Source: Lacrimispora sp. 210928-DFI.3.58
GTDB taxonomy: Bacteria; Bacillota; Clostridia; Lachnospirales; Lachnospiraceae
DNA: 41,647 nucleotides
Direction of reading: 5' to 3'
Assembly (NCBI RefSeq): GCF_020554865.1
Contig: NZ_JAJCIC010000037.1
Coordinates: 1 to 41,647, forward strand
Shown: in pieces, positions 16,542 to 24,179 of the stretch
Numbering within the stretch: the stretch's first letter is position 1
Layout of the letters: each line of letters starts with the position of its first letter
Program-made: the position numbers and the translations under genes
Notes under the pieces: generated by a model
What the model was told of the DNA's origin: nothing
The model's database searches: none
What the model saw: the letters and a program-made list of their open reading frames with translations, nothing else

Positions 16542-17735
16542 ATGACAAAACGGACTTACGGAAATGAATACGGCTTTCAGACAAGGGCAGTACATACGGG
16601 AAATGATGTGGACGGGGAGACCGGTGCGATCAAGAGGCCCATCACGATGGCAAACAGCTATGAGCTGCCCTATGATCCCACTGCCATGAACTGGTCAAGT
16701 GCAGCCGGGAATCTCTATACCCGCAACGGAGGCTCTAACCAGAAGTATTTGCAGGAAAAGATTGCATCCTTAGAGGGCGGAGAGGACTGCATCGTGCTTT
16801 CAAGCGGGGTGGCAGCTCTTTCAGGCCTGTTTTTTGCCCTTTTAGAAAGCGGGGATCATGTAATCTTTTCCAGCGTGACATACATTGCCGTTTACCGGCT
16901 GCTTCATGAACTGCTTAACAATAAATTCCATGTAGAGACCACGATTGTAGATACCTCTGATCTGGAGGCAGTGAGAAAGGCTGTGCGTCCGAACACGAAG
17001 CTGATCCACATAGAAACGCCAGGAAATCCTACGCTGACGGTTTCGGACATCCGCGCCATTGCAGAGATTGCCCATGAAAATGGAGTGCTGCTGTCAGTGG
17101 ACAATACCTTTGCCTCCCCTTTTAACCAGAGACCTATTGAGCTTGGAGCGGACTTTTCCATTGAAAGCCTGACAAAGTACATTAACGGCCATGGTGATGC
17201 CATGGGAGGCTCTATTACAGGAAAAAAGGAATATCTCGACATTATACGGGCACAGTCCCAGATCAATCTGGGCGGCACCATCAGTCCCTTTAATGCATGG
17301 CTGATCATGAGGGGAAGCGTGACCCTGCCACTGCGTATGCGCCAGCACAATGAAAATGCCCTGGCAGCAGCAAAATGGCTTGAGGCCCAGCCCTGCGTCA
17401 GCTTTGTGGCCTATCCGGGGCTTCCCGGAAGCGATGGGTACGAGACAGCCTTGAGCCAGATGGCTCCTGGCTTCGGAGGAGTGCTCTCCTTTGGATTGAA
17501 GGCAGACCATGATACTCATAACCGCTTTGTCAGCCAGCTTAAGGTCATCACCTCTGCAGTGTCCCTTGGCCATGATGAGAGCCTGATCGTATTTCTGGGA
17601 GAGGAGGATGAAAGGCAGTACCTGTACCCGGAGAAGTTCCACAACGGTTTTTTCCGCTTTTCCGTAGGAATTGAGGATATCGAGGACATTATTGGAGATC
17701 TGCGCCAGGCGATGGAGAAAACCGGGCTTTTATAG
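16542..17735 (+). CDS. PLP-dependent trans-sulfuration enzyme (cystathionine gamma-synthase / gamma-lyase family)
   Basis: 397 residues, Cys/Met metabolism PLP family. Visible landmarks are the N-terminal QTRAVHTGND, LYTRNGGSNQ, the PLP-ring contact SSVTY, IETPGNPTL, VDNTFASP and the Schiff-base lysine Lys212 in SLTKYINGHGD. The family includes cystathionine gamma-synthase, O-acetylhomoserine sulfhydrylase and methionine or cystathionine gamma-lyases; sequence reading alone does not separate them. The ATG at 16542 is preferred because GAGGG lies 8 bases upstream. It leads an operon with LarE-like and TtcA-like PP-loop enzymes, so a role in supplying mobilised sulfur is attractive but unproven. 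Confidence 0.88.
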   Translation: MTKRTYGNEYGFQTRAVHTGNDVDGETGAIKRPITMANSYELPYDPTAMNWSSAAGNLYTRNGGSNQKYLQEKIASLEGGEDCIVLSSGVAALSGLFFALLESGDHVIFSSVTYIAVYRLLHELLNNKFHVETTIVDTSDLEAVRKAVRPNTKLIHIETPGNPTLTVSDIRAIAEIAHENGVLLSVDNTFASPFNQRPIELGADFSIESLTKYINGHGDAMGGSITGKKEYLDIIRAQSQINLGGTISPFNAWLIMRGSVTLPLRMRQHNENALAAAKWLEAQPCVSFVAYPGLPGSDGYETALSQMAPGFGGVLSFGLKADHDTHNRFVSQLKVITSAVSLGHDESLIVFLGEEDERQYLYPEKFHNGFFRFSVGIEDIEDIIGDLRQAMEKTGLL

Positions 17736-17763
17736 CCTGTGAGCGAAAGGGATGGTAAAGCAT

Positions 17764-18606
17764 ATGAAGACAATCAGGGAAAAGTATCAGACATTGAAGG
17801 AATATCTATCCGGCCTTCAAAGCGTGGCTGTAGCCTTTTCTGGAGGCGTGGATTCCACCTTTCTTTTGAAGGCTGCATCGGAAGCATTGGGGGAGAAGGT
17901 CATCGCAGTGACAGCCAGCTCCTGCTCCTTCCCGGAGAGGGAATTAAAAGAGGCAAGGACCTTTTGCGAGCAGAATGGAATCACGCATATCGTCTGCAGG
18001 TCGGAGGAGCTGGATATAGAGGGCTTTCGCCAGAACCCCGTAAACCGCTGCTATCTCTGCAAGCATGAGCTCTTTGAGAAAATATGGGAGATCGCCAGGG
18101 AGAGAGGCATCCGGGCAGTGGCAGAGGGCTCCAATCTGGATGACAACGGAGACTACCGTCCGGGTCTTATAGCGGTGAAGGAGCTGGGAGTGAAAAGCCC
18201 CCTGAGGGAAGCAGGCCTTAACAAGGAGGAAATCCGCCTGCTGTCAAAGGAACTGGGCCTTCCCACATGGAATAAGCAGTCCTTTGCCTGCCTTTCCTCC
18301 CGTTTTGTCTATGGGGAGACCATAAGTGAAGAGAAGCTGGGCATGGTAGATAAGGCAGAGCAGCTGCTTTTGGACATGGGCTTTCATCAGATCCGGGTGC
18401 GCATCCATGATAAGCTGGCCCGCATTGAGGTCAGGCCGGAAGATATTGAGGAATTGGTGAAGGAAGAAAACCGAGGGAAAATATACCAGGTGCTGAAGGA
18501 GCTGGGCTTTGCCTATGTGACGCTGGATCTGGGCGGCTACCGTACAGGCAGCATGAATGAGACATTAGATATTACCAAAAAACAGGAACCAACAGGGGGA
18601 AAATAG
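17764..18606 (+). CDS. larE: LarE-type ATP-dependent sulfur transferase
   Basis: 280 residues, PP-loop enzyme. LarE adenylates a pyridine dicarboxylate mononucleotide and inserts sulfur to build the nickel-pincer cofactor of lactate racemase. PP-loop SGGVDS is at 26-31. Cys176 (in FACLSSR) matches the position of the sulfur-donating Cys176 of the Lactobacillus plantarum enzyme. Two further Cys, 96 and 99 in NRCYLCK, give the three-Cys pattern reported for iron-sulfur cluster LarE proteins such as that of Thermotoga. No larB, larC or larA is in the window, so the substrate may differ. ATG 17764 chosen; 17752 is possible. Confidence 0.85.
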   Translation: MKTIREKYQTLKEYLSGLQSVAVAFSGGVDSTFLLKAASEALGEKVIAVTASSCSFPERELKEARTFCEQNGITHIVCRSEELDIEGFRQNPVNRCYLCKHELFEKIWEIARERGIRAVAEGSNLDDNGDYRPGLIAVKELGVKSPLREAGLNKEEIRLLSKELGLPTWNKQSFACLSSRFVYGETISEEKLGMVDKAEQLLLDMGFHQIRVRIHDKLARIEVRPEDIEELVKEENRGKIYQVLKELGFAYVTLDLGGYRTGSMNETLDITKKQEPTGGK

Positions 18607-18608
18607 GT

Positions 18609-19229
18609 ATGAAGAATCCGCTTCGCTATCAGATGTCAGAATATGACTGCGGACCCACCTCCATGCTGAACGGGATCAGCTACCTCTTTGAGAGAGAAGA
18701 GATCCCTCCGGAGGTGATCCGCAATATTATGCTGTACTGCCTGGACTGCTATAATGCGGAGGGAGTGCCGGGCAAATGCGGGACCTCCATGGCAGCCATG
18801 ATGTTCCTCAGCAACTGGCTGTGCGGTTTTGGAAAGATCGGAAGGCTGAACATTTCCAGCCAGTACCTGTCTGGAAAAAGCGTATTTCTCGGACAGGAAA
18901 GCAGGATCAATGACGCCCTGAGGCGCCGTGGAGTGGCTGTGGTGCGTCTGTATTACGAGGTGGAGCATTATGTGCTTCTGACAGGAGAGCAGGATGGAGT
19001 CCTACTGATGTTCGATCCCTATTACTGGGAGGAGTCTTATGAGGAGGCAGATATCCGCATTGTAAAGGATCATCCCTGTTCCTATAACAGGATCGTACCT
19101 GCGTCTTATTTTAACCGGGAGTCCAAGGAAACCTATTCCCTGGGGCCATATGAGGGGCGTGAGGCAGTGCTGCTCTTTAATGAGAAGACGAAGATGACCC
19201 CGGAAAGGACCATCGAATATTTTATTTAA
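18609..19229 (+). CDS. C39-like cysteine peptidase-fold protein
   Basis: 206 residues. The motif YDCGPTS with Cys14, His120 in VEHYVLL and Asp136 in FDPYY correspond to the Cys-His-Asp triad of papain-like C39 peptidases. There is no signal peptide, no ABC transporter domain and no bacteriocin gene nearby, so a secretion-leader peptidase role is unlikely. It starts 2 bases after the larE stop and is followed by the rhodanese fusion, so it is embedded in a sulfur operon. Additional Cys (44, 47, 57, 72) are present. Function unknown; possibly an enzyme acting on a small thiol or peptide. Confidence 0.75.
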   Translation: MKNPLRYQMSEYDCGPTSMLNGISYLFEREEIPPEVIRNIMLYCLDCYNAEGVPGKCGTSMAAMMFLSNWLCGFGKIGRLNISSQYLSGKSVFLGQESRINDALRRRGVAVVRLYYEVEHYVLLTGEQDGVLLMFDPYYWEESYEEADIRIVKDHPCSYNRIVPASYFNRESKETYSLGPYEGREAVLLFNEKTKMTPERTIEYFI

Positions 19230-19262
19230 TTCACAGAAAAAGAGGAAAGGATCAGTTGTTTT

Positions 19263-20420
19263 ATGAATGAAGGCTGTTTGGAGATCACATGGCAGGATCT
19301 TGAGGAGCTTCAGGAGGGAGATTATCAGCTGGTGGATATCCGAGGCGCGTTTTCAGCGGCTTATGGCGTGATCCCAGAGGCTGTGAACATTCCCCAGGAG
19401 GAGCTTTCGGAGCGCGTTCAGGAGCTGCCGGAGGATAAGAAGCTTATTCTCTACTGTACCCGGGGAATGTTCAGCCGTGATGCGGCAGAAGAGCTGCGTG
19501 ACATGGGCTATGACGCATACAGTCTGGAGGGAGGCTATAATGGCTGGCTTTTGGCTGGTATGAAGAAAACAGAAGATGGGCAGACCAGGGCAGAGAAGGC
19601 TCAAAAGAGTATACAGAAGCGTTTCCGCAGGGAACTGCTTTCCAAATTTGCCCGAGCCGTCAGGGAGTATGAGCTGATCCGGGCAGGAGACAGGATCGCA
19701 GTCTGTATCTCCGGCGGCAAGGACTCCATGCTGATGGCAAAGCTGTTTGAGGAGCTGAAGAGCCATGATAAAATACCTTTTGAGCTGGTCTTTCTTGTGA
19801 TGGATCCGGGGTACAGCGAGGCCAACCGTCTGGTAATTGAGAACAATGCCAGGCTGCTAAATATCCCTGTTACAATATTTGAATCAGATATCTTCGAGGC
19901 GGTCTATGATGTGGAGAAGTCTCCCTGTTACCTGTGCGCCCGCATGAGGAGGGGACATCTCTACAGCAAGGCGAAGGAGCTGGGGTGCAATAAGATCGCC
20001 CTGGGACACCACTATGATGACGTGATCGAGACGATTCTTATGGGAATGCTGTACGGCGGTCAGATACAGACCATGATGCCAAAGCTTCACAGCACCAACT
20101 TTGAAGGGATGGAGCTGATCCGCCCTATGTACCTGATACGGGAGGAGGATATCAAAAAATGGCGGGACTACAATGAGCTTACGTTTATCCAATGTGCATG
20201 CCGTTTTACCGATACCTGTACCACCTGCCGTCCTGATGGAAGCGGAATTTCAAAGCGGATGGAAGTCAAGCAGCTGATCGCTGAGATGAAGAAGGTCAAT
20301 CCCTTTGTGGAGGGGAATATTTTTAAAAGCGTGGAAAATGTGAACCTAGATACCGTTATTGAATATAAGAAGCAGGGAAAGCGCTATCATTTTTTGGAAC
20401 AATACGAAGAGAGGAGGTAG
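19263..20420 (+). CDS. Rhodanese - TtcA-like PP-loop fusion protein
   Basis: 385 residues. Residues 1-100 are a rhodanese domain with the persulfide loop LILYCTRGMFS (Cys65). From about 140 a TtcA-family PP-loop ATPase follows, with SGGKDS at 150-155, the iron-sulfur CxxC PCYLC (Cys222, Cys225), GHHYDDVIET, and a Cys-rich segment CACRFTDTCTTC (311-322). TtcA proteins thiolate tRNA cytidine 32. Having sulfur carrier and thiolase in one chain suggests direct persulfide hand-over. Whether the target is tRNA cannot be told; the final Cys cluster could bind zinc. The next gene begins 4 bases after the stop. Confidence 0.88.
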   Translation: MNEGCLEITWQDLEELQEGDYQLVDIRGAFSAAYGVIPEAVNIPQEELSERVQELPEDKKLILYCTRGMFSRDAAEELRDMGYDAYSLEGGYNGWLLAGMKKTEDGQTRAEKAQKSIQKRFRRELLSKFARAVREYELIRAGDRIAVCISGGKDSMLMAKLFEELKSHDKIPFELVFLVMDPGYSEANRLVIENNARLLNIPVTIFESDIFEAVYDVEKSPCYLCARMRRGHLYSKAKELGCNKIALGHHYDDVIETILMGMLYGGQIQTMMPKLHSTNFEGMELIRPMYLIREEDIKKWRDYNELTFIQCACRFTDTCTTCRPDGSGISKRMEVKQLIAEMKKVNPFVEGNIFKSVENVNLDTVIEYKKQGKRYHFLEQYEERR

Positions 20421-20424
20421 AAAA

Positions 20425-20652
20425 ATGACAGTTATCAGCCTGACAGAGGCGGCAAAGCTGAAAGCGGTTTTGAAAGACAACTTCTCCGTACAGCTGCATT
20501 TTCATGACAGCTGCGGAGGCCAGTATTTTTCGCTGGATGAACCGGCAGAGGAGAGCCTTAGGCAGTGGATCGCGGATTATGCAGAGGAAAAGCGGCTGCG
20601 GGCAGTATTTACGGAGGACCGCTGCGGATTCTATCTGGTAAAGGACAGATGA
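20425..20652 (+). CDS. Small RDAC-like protein
   Basis: 75 residues. The central LHFHDSCGGQYFSL resembles the clostridial RDAC family signature (R/H-D-A/S-C-G-G-Q), with Cys30 and a second Cys67 in EDRCGFYL. The compact alpha/beta pattern and paired Cys suggest an A-type carrier-like or sulfur-acceptor protein, but no activity is known. GAGGAGG is 8 bases before the ATG, and it is coupled to the rhodanese-TtcA gene. It ends the operon ahead of a strong terminator. Confidence 0.65.
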   Translation: MTVISLTEAAKLKAVLKDNFSVQLHFHDSCGGQYFSLDEPAEESLRQWIADYAEEKRLRAVFTEDRCGFYLVKDR

Positions 20653-20685
20653 TGCTTCTTATGCGGCCATAAGCCGTGTTACAAG

Positions 20686-20733
20686 AAAAAACTGGCAGGG
20701 CAGTCTGTGTATCAGGCTGTCCTGCCAGTTTTT
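20686..20733. terminator. Bidirectional terminator between the sulfur operon and rrf2
   Basis: AAAAACTGGCAGG pairs with CCTGCCAGTTTTT. The A-run and T-run on both sides allow termination of the plus-strand operon and of the convergent rrf2 transcript. Confidence 0.9.
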
Positions 20734-20744
20734 AAAGCCACTTC

Positions 20745-21176
20745 TCAAATAACATAGTCATCACCTGGCCGCTCTGTGTGCATCAGGTCTGCCAGTGTAA
20801 TGCTGTCCAGATAGTCATTAATGAGCTTGTCCAGTCCCTGCCACATGGGCAGTGTCCTGCAGCCGGACATTCTGGGACAGGGCTTTTGACCATTATCAAG
20901 ACAGGATACCGGGGCCAGAGAGAGCTCAGTCACCCGCAGGATGCTTCCCACTGTATACTGCTCGGGAGCCTTTGTCAGCTTGTAGCCGCCTCCCTTGCCC
21001 CGCAGGCCGGTGAGCAGCCTGCTGCGCACAAGCATTTTTAGGATCCCCTCCAGGTACTTTTCGGATATTTCCTGGCGCGCGGCTGTTTCCTTTAAGGGAA
21101 CATAGCCCTCCGATTGGTGTTCTGCCAGATCTATCATAATACGCAGGGCATAGCGCCCCTTTGTTGAAACCAGCAT
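20745..21176 (-). CDS. Rrf2-family regulator, IscR-like (Fe-S sensing) in type
   Basis: 143 residues. Winged helix of Rrf2 type: STKGRYALRIMIDLA, ISEKYLEGILK recognition helix and the GLRGKGGGYKL wing. Cys92, Cys100 and Cys106 (C-x7-C-x5-C) sit where IscR holds its [2Fe-2S] cluster, unlike CymR, which lacks them. The ATG at 21176 has AGGAGG close upstream; a longer frame has no ribosome site. It is divergent from cysK and adjacent to the sulfur operon, so those are the likely targets. Confidence 0.9.
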   Translation of the reverse strand: MLVSTKGRYALRIMIDLAEHQSEGYVPLKETAARQEISEKYLEGILKMLVRSRLLTGLRGKGGGYKLTKAPEQYTVGSILRVTELSLAPVSCLDNGQKPCPRMSGCRTLPMWQGLDKLINDYLDSITLADLMHTERPGDDYVI

Positions 21177-21198
21177 GCTTTTTCCTCCTGTTGTCTTA

Positions 21199-21236
21199 TT
21201 AAACCTATTATACAATAATAGAAATAGGGAAATCAA
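21199..21236 (-). promoter_or_regulatory. rrf2 promoter with palindromic operator candidate
   Basis: On the minus strand TTGATT, 18-base spacer, TATAAT (21212-21207). CTATTAT-ACA-ATAATAG (21205-21221) is a 7-bp perfect inverted repeat covering the -10 box, suited to autoregulation. TTAAACCTATT at 21199-21209 is the same 11-mer, in opposite orientation, as in the promoter at 16473. Confidence 0.6.
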
Positions 21237-21269
21237 CTTAAAATAATATGTAAATTTTATAAAAGACCA

Positions 21270-21298
21270 TTGACAATTCTTTTAAAAAGGCATATAAT
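21270..21298 (+). promoter_or_regulatory. Consensus sigma-A promoter of cysK
   Basis: Perfect TTGACA and TATAAT with a 17-base spacer. Start of transcription near 21305, leaving a leader of about 135 nt before cysK. Confidence 0.9.
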
Positions 21299-21331
21299 CC
21301 CTATAAACATACTTAAAAGGTAGGTAATAAA

Positions 21332-21394
21332 ATGAGGAGATATAGAAAAGGTTTCCGATGTTGGCCCTGGATGGAAAACAGAGGAACACAATGA
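21332..21394 (+). CDS. Small upstream ORF in the cysK leader
   Basis: A 20-residue frame, [20 protein letters not shown], with AAAGGTAGG 7 bases before its ATG, lies entirely between the cysK promoter and the cysK ribosome site. It has one Cys and two Trp codons and many Arg. No terminator is visible between it and cysK, so if functional it would act on translation or RNA stability rather than by termination. Could be a chance frame, but the ribosome site and placement are good. Confidence 0.45.
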   Translation: MRRYRKGFRCWPWMENRGTQ

Positions 21395-21440
21395 CAATGT
21401 TATTATAATAATAAAAATATGGATAATGGAGGATAATATT

Positions 21441-22373
21441 ATGAGCAAGATCTATACTTCTGCTGACCAGCTGATCGGGAAGACCCCATTGTTGGAGCTT
21501 ACACACATAGAAAAGGAAGAGGGACTGGAGGCCCGCCTTTTGGGAAAGCTGGAATATTTTAATCCCGCTGGCTCCGTAAAGGACCGTATTGCCAAGGCCA
21601 TGATCGATGATGCGGAGGCAAAGGGACAGTTAAAGCCGGGATCCGTCATTATTGAGCCAACCTCAGGAAATACGGGCATCGGGCTGGCATCGGTGGCAGC
21701 TGCCAGGGGCTATCGTATCATCATCGTCATGCCGGAGACCATGAGTGTGGAGCGCCGCCAGCTCATGAAAGCCTATGGGGCCGAGCTTGTGCTGACAGAA
21801 GGAGCAAAGGGCATGAAGGGTGCGATCGCAAAGGCAGATGAGCTGGCAAAGGAGATCCCGGACAGCTTCATCCCAGGCCAGTTTGTAAATCCGGCCAATC
21901 CTGAAGTCCACAGAAATACCACGGGCCCGGAGATCTGGGAGGATACAGACGGCAAGGTGGACATTTTTGTGGCAGGTGTTGGTACCGGAGGAACCGTCAC
22001 AGGCGTAGGAGAATACTTAAAGAGCCGGAATCCGGAGGTGAGGGTAGTGGCGGTTGAGCCTGCCAGCTCCCCGGTGCTGAGCAAAGGCGTTTCCGGCTCC
22101 CATAAGATCCAGGGAATCGGCGCAGGCTTTGTACCGGATGTGCTCAATACCGGAGTTTACGATGAGGTCATTGCCGTGGAAAATAAGGATGCCTTTGATA
22201 CGGGCAAAAAGATCGGCCGGGCAGAGGGCGTACTGGTAGGTATTTCCTCAGGAGCCGCTGTATGGGCTGCCATTGAGCTGGCAAAGCGTCCTGAGAATAA
22301 GGGAAAGACCATCGTTGCACTGCTGCCGGATACCGGAGACCGTTATCTTTCCACACCGCTGTTTGAAGATTAG
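21441..22373 (+). CDS. cysK: Cysteine synthase (O-acetylserine sulfhydrylase)
   Basis: 310 residues, PLP enzyme that joins O-acetylserine and sulfide to make cysteine. Lys47 in [11 protein letters not shown] is the Schiff-base lysine; [11 protein letters not shown] binds the substrate carboxylate; GTGGTVTG binds the PLP phosphate; the C-terminal [12 protein letters not shown] is typical. GGAGG is 9 bases before the ATG at 21441; an in-frame ATG at 21426 lies upstream of that site. Partner of cysE elsewhere in the window. Divergent from the Rrf2 regulator, which is a likely repressor. Confidence 0.97.
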   Translation: MSKIYTSADQLIGKTPLLELTHIEKEEGLEARLLGKLEYFNPAGSVKDRIAKAMIDDAEAKGQLKPGSVIIEPTSGNTGIGLASVAAARGYRIIIVMPETMSVERRQLMKAYGAELVLTEGAKGMKGAIAKADELAKEIPDSFIPGQFVNPANPEVHRNTTGPEIWEDTDGKVDIFVAGVGTGGTVTGVGEYLKSRNPEVRVVAVEPASSPVLSKGVSGSHKIQGIGAGFVPDVLNTGVYDEVIAVENKDAFDTGKKIGRAEGVLVGISSGAAVWAAIELAKRPENKGKTIVALLPDTGDRYLSTPLFED

Positions 22374-22383
22374 CACATAAAAA

Positions 22384-22430
22384 ACAGGCTGCTTTTATCC
22401 AAAGAGGGATTAACGGCAGCCTGTTTTTTT
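22384..22430 (+). terminator. Intrinsic terminator of cysK
   Basis: AACAGGCTGC pairs with GCAGCCTGTT, followed by a run of T. Confidence 0.9.
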
Positions 22431-22438
22431 GATATAAT
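22410..22438 (+). promoter_or_regulatory. Candidate promoter of the DUF1847 gene, embedded in the cysK terminator
   Basis: TTAACG, 17-base spacer, TATAAT. The -35 lies in the terminator loop, a compact arrangement. Confidence 0.55.
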
Positions 22439-22480
22439 TGTGGAACAAAATGGAAAATCACAGGGAGGAGTTATTACATC

Positions 22481-23188
22481 ATGGGAAAAAAGGAAGAAAA
22501 GAAAGGCAAGAAAAAAGAGAAAAAGGAGAAACAGCCGGCTGCATCCTATCCCCACAGCTGTACGGACTGCGGAGTAGTCAATTGCGGCAAAAGGAACAGT
22601 AAATATCCGGACTTTTGCCTGACCGCCAAGCTGAGCGAGGAAGAGATCGCAAAGGTGGTGAAATTATACACGGATGAAAAAGAGAACAGGAAGATCGCCA
22701 TTGCGTCAGCCGAGGTGGAAGGGGAGTTTTATGGAAAATACACACGTGTAGAAGAGATCATGGCAGTGGCAAGGAGGATCGGAGCGAAAAAGATCGGGAT
22801 CGCCACCTGTGCAGGCCTGATCGAGGAAAGCCGCATTTTTGCCAGGATATTGAAGCTGAATGGATTTGATGTCTACGGCGCTGCCTGCAAAGTAGGCTCT
22901 GTAGATAAGGTTACTATCGGTATAGAGGAGAAATACACCTGCCGTACAGGACCTGTCATGTGCAATCCCATTTTACAGGCAAAGCTTTTAAACAAGGCAA
23001 AAACGGATTTTAATGTGGTGGTGGGCCTGTGCGTTGGACATGACAGCCTGTTCTACAAATATTCGAAGGCGCTGTGTACCACGCTGATCACAAAGGACCG
23101 TGTATTGGCACACAACCCGGCAGGGGCGCTTTACCAGTCAAGGGCATATTACAAGCGTCTGCTGGAAAAGGAAATATGGGAGGAATAG
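22481..23188 (+). CDS. DUF1847 Cys-rich metal-binding-type protein
   Basis: 235 residues. After a Lys-rich, probably disordered tail (residues 3-18) comes a Cys cluster CTDCGVVNCG with Cys27, Cys30, Cys35 and Cys46, then an alpha/beta core with IGIATCAGLIEESRIF, CKVGSVDK and GLCVGHDSLF, the hallmarks of DUF1847. The family is common in anaerobes and presumed to bind metal; its function is not established. GGGAGGAG precedes the start. It is followed directly by an XdhC-like gene, hinting at a link to redox-enzyme maturation. Confidence 0.85.
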   Translation: MGKKEEKKGKKKEKKEKQPAASYPHSCTDCGVVNCGKRNSKYPDFCLTAKLSEEEIAKVVKLYTDEKENRKIAIASAEVEGEFYGKYTRVEEIMAVARRIGAKKIGIATCAGLIEESRIFARILKLNGFDVYGAACKVGSVDKVTIGIEEKYTCRTGPVMCNPILQAKLLNKAKTDFNVVVGLCVGHDSLFYKYSKALCTTLITKDRVLAHNPAGALYQSRAYYKRLLEKEIWEE

Positions 23189-23192
23189 CTGT

Positions 23193-24107
23193 ATGAAGGA
23201 ACGTTTTCAGCGTGTGTTTGAGGCGGTCTGCGAGGGAAGGCCGGGAGCACTGGAATTTGAGGCAGAGGGTATCCTCTATACGCGCAATTTCCGTCCAAAA
23301 GAGCGTCTTATATTGTTGGGAGGAGGGCATATATCACAGCCCTTATGTGCCTTTGCTTCTGCCCTGGGCTTTGAGGTCACAGTGGTGGATGACCGCCCCT
23401 CTTTTGCCAACTCGCCCCGCTTCCCGGAGGCGAAAGCCGTTGTATGTGATGAATTTCAACATGCAATAAAGGCGCTGGACATCCGGAAGAACGATTATGT
23501 GGCAGTGATCACAAGAGGCCACCGGTATGATGCAGACTGCCTCCGGGCAGTGCTGGGAGGGACAGAGCCTCTGTACCTGGGGATGATCGGCTCGCGCCGG
23601 AGAGGCATAGAGCTGCTGAAGCTCCTGGGGGAAGAGGGCTTTGAAAAAGAACTCCTGAATAGGATACATACGCCCATCGGCATTCCCATCAATGCGCTTA
23701 CCATACAGGAGATCGCCATCTCCATTGTGGCGGAGCTGATCCAGTGCCGCAGGCGGGAGACCAGCCGCCGGTCAAAGAGCCGGATACTCACCAACGAGGA
23801 GATCGATCTGGAGCTGCTCCGGTTCCTGGCAGAGGATACCAGGCCAAAGGCAGTATTGATCGTGTATGAGACAGGAGGCTCCACACCTGTAAAATCAGGA
23901 GCCTACATGGCGGTCACAGAAGAAATGCAGACAAAGGGCTCTATAGGAGGCGGCTGCAGTGAGAGCGCTGTCCTCCATGAGGCCAGGAAGCTCATCGGCA
24001 CAGGAGAAAGCCGTACAGTCACCATCGATATGAGCAATGATGTGGCGGGGGAGGAAGGAATGGTCTGCGGCGGCCAGATGAAGGTCTGGATTGCAGATAT
24101 GGCATAG
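23193..24107 (+). CDS. XdhC-family protein with reversed domain order
   Basis: 304 residues. XdhC proteins insert or sulfurate molybdenum cofactor in xanthine-dehydrogenase-type hydroxylases. Here the Rossmann domain comes first (LLGGGHISQPL at 41-51, VVDDRPSFANSPRFP, MIGSRRR near 131-137), and the CoxI/XdhC domain comes last (ETGGSTPVKSGAYM at 226-239, GSIGGGCSE at 249-257). The classical order is the opposite. The first residue frame starts at ATG 23193, 4 bases after the DUF1847 stop. No hydroxylase subunits are present in the window. Confidence 0.85.
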   Translation: MKERFQRVFEAVCEGRPGALEFEAEGILYTRNFRPKERLILLGGGHISQPLCAFASALGFEVTVVDDRPSFANSPRFPEAKAVVCDEFQHAIKALDIRKNDYVAVITRGHRYDADCLRAVLGGTEPLYLGMIGSRRRGIELLKLLGEEGFEKELLNRIHTPIGIPINALTIQEIAISIVAELIQCRRRETSRRSKSRILTNEEIDLELLRFLAEDTRPKAVLIVYETGGSTPVKSGAYMAVTEEMQTKGSIGGGCSESAVLHEARKLIGTGESRTVTIDMSNDVAGEEGMVCGGQMKVWIADMA

Positions 24108-24120
24108 GTTGTGCTATACT
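24091..24120 (+). promoter_or_regulatory. Candidate extended -10 promoter of the methyltransferase gene
   Basis: TGCTATACT gives an extended -10 (TATACT at 24115-24120), with TTGCAG 18 bases upstream. The surrounding TTGTGCTATACT is repeated exactly at 26823-26834 before the PTS regulator. Confidence 0.45.
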
Positions 24121-24179
24121 GGTCTGGCAGAGGTGCGTGAAAGGACCTCTGTGAATCAGGAATCTGCAGGAGAAAAAAC

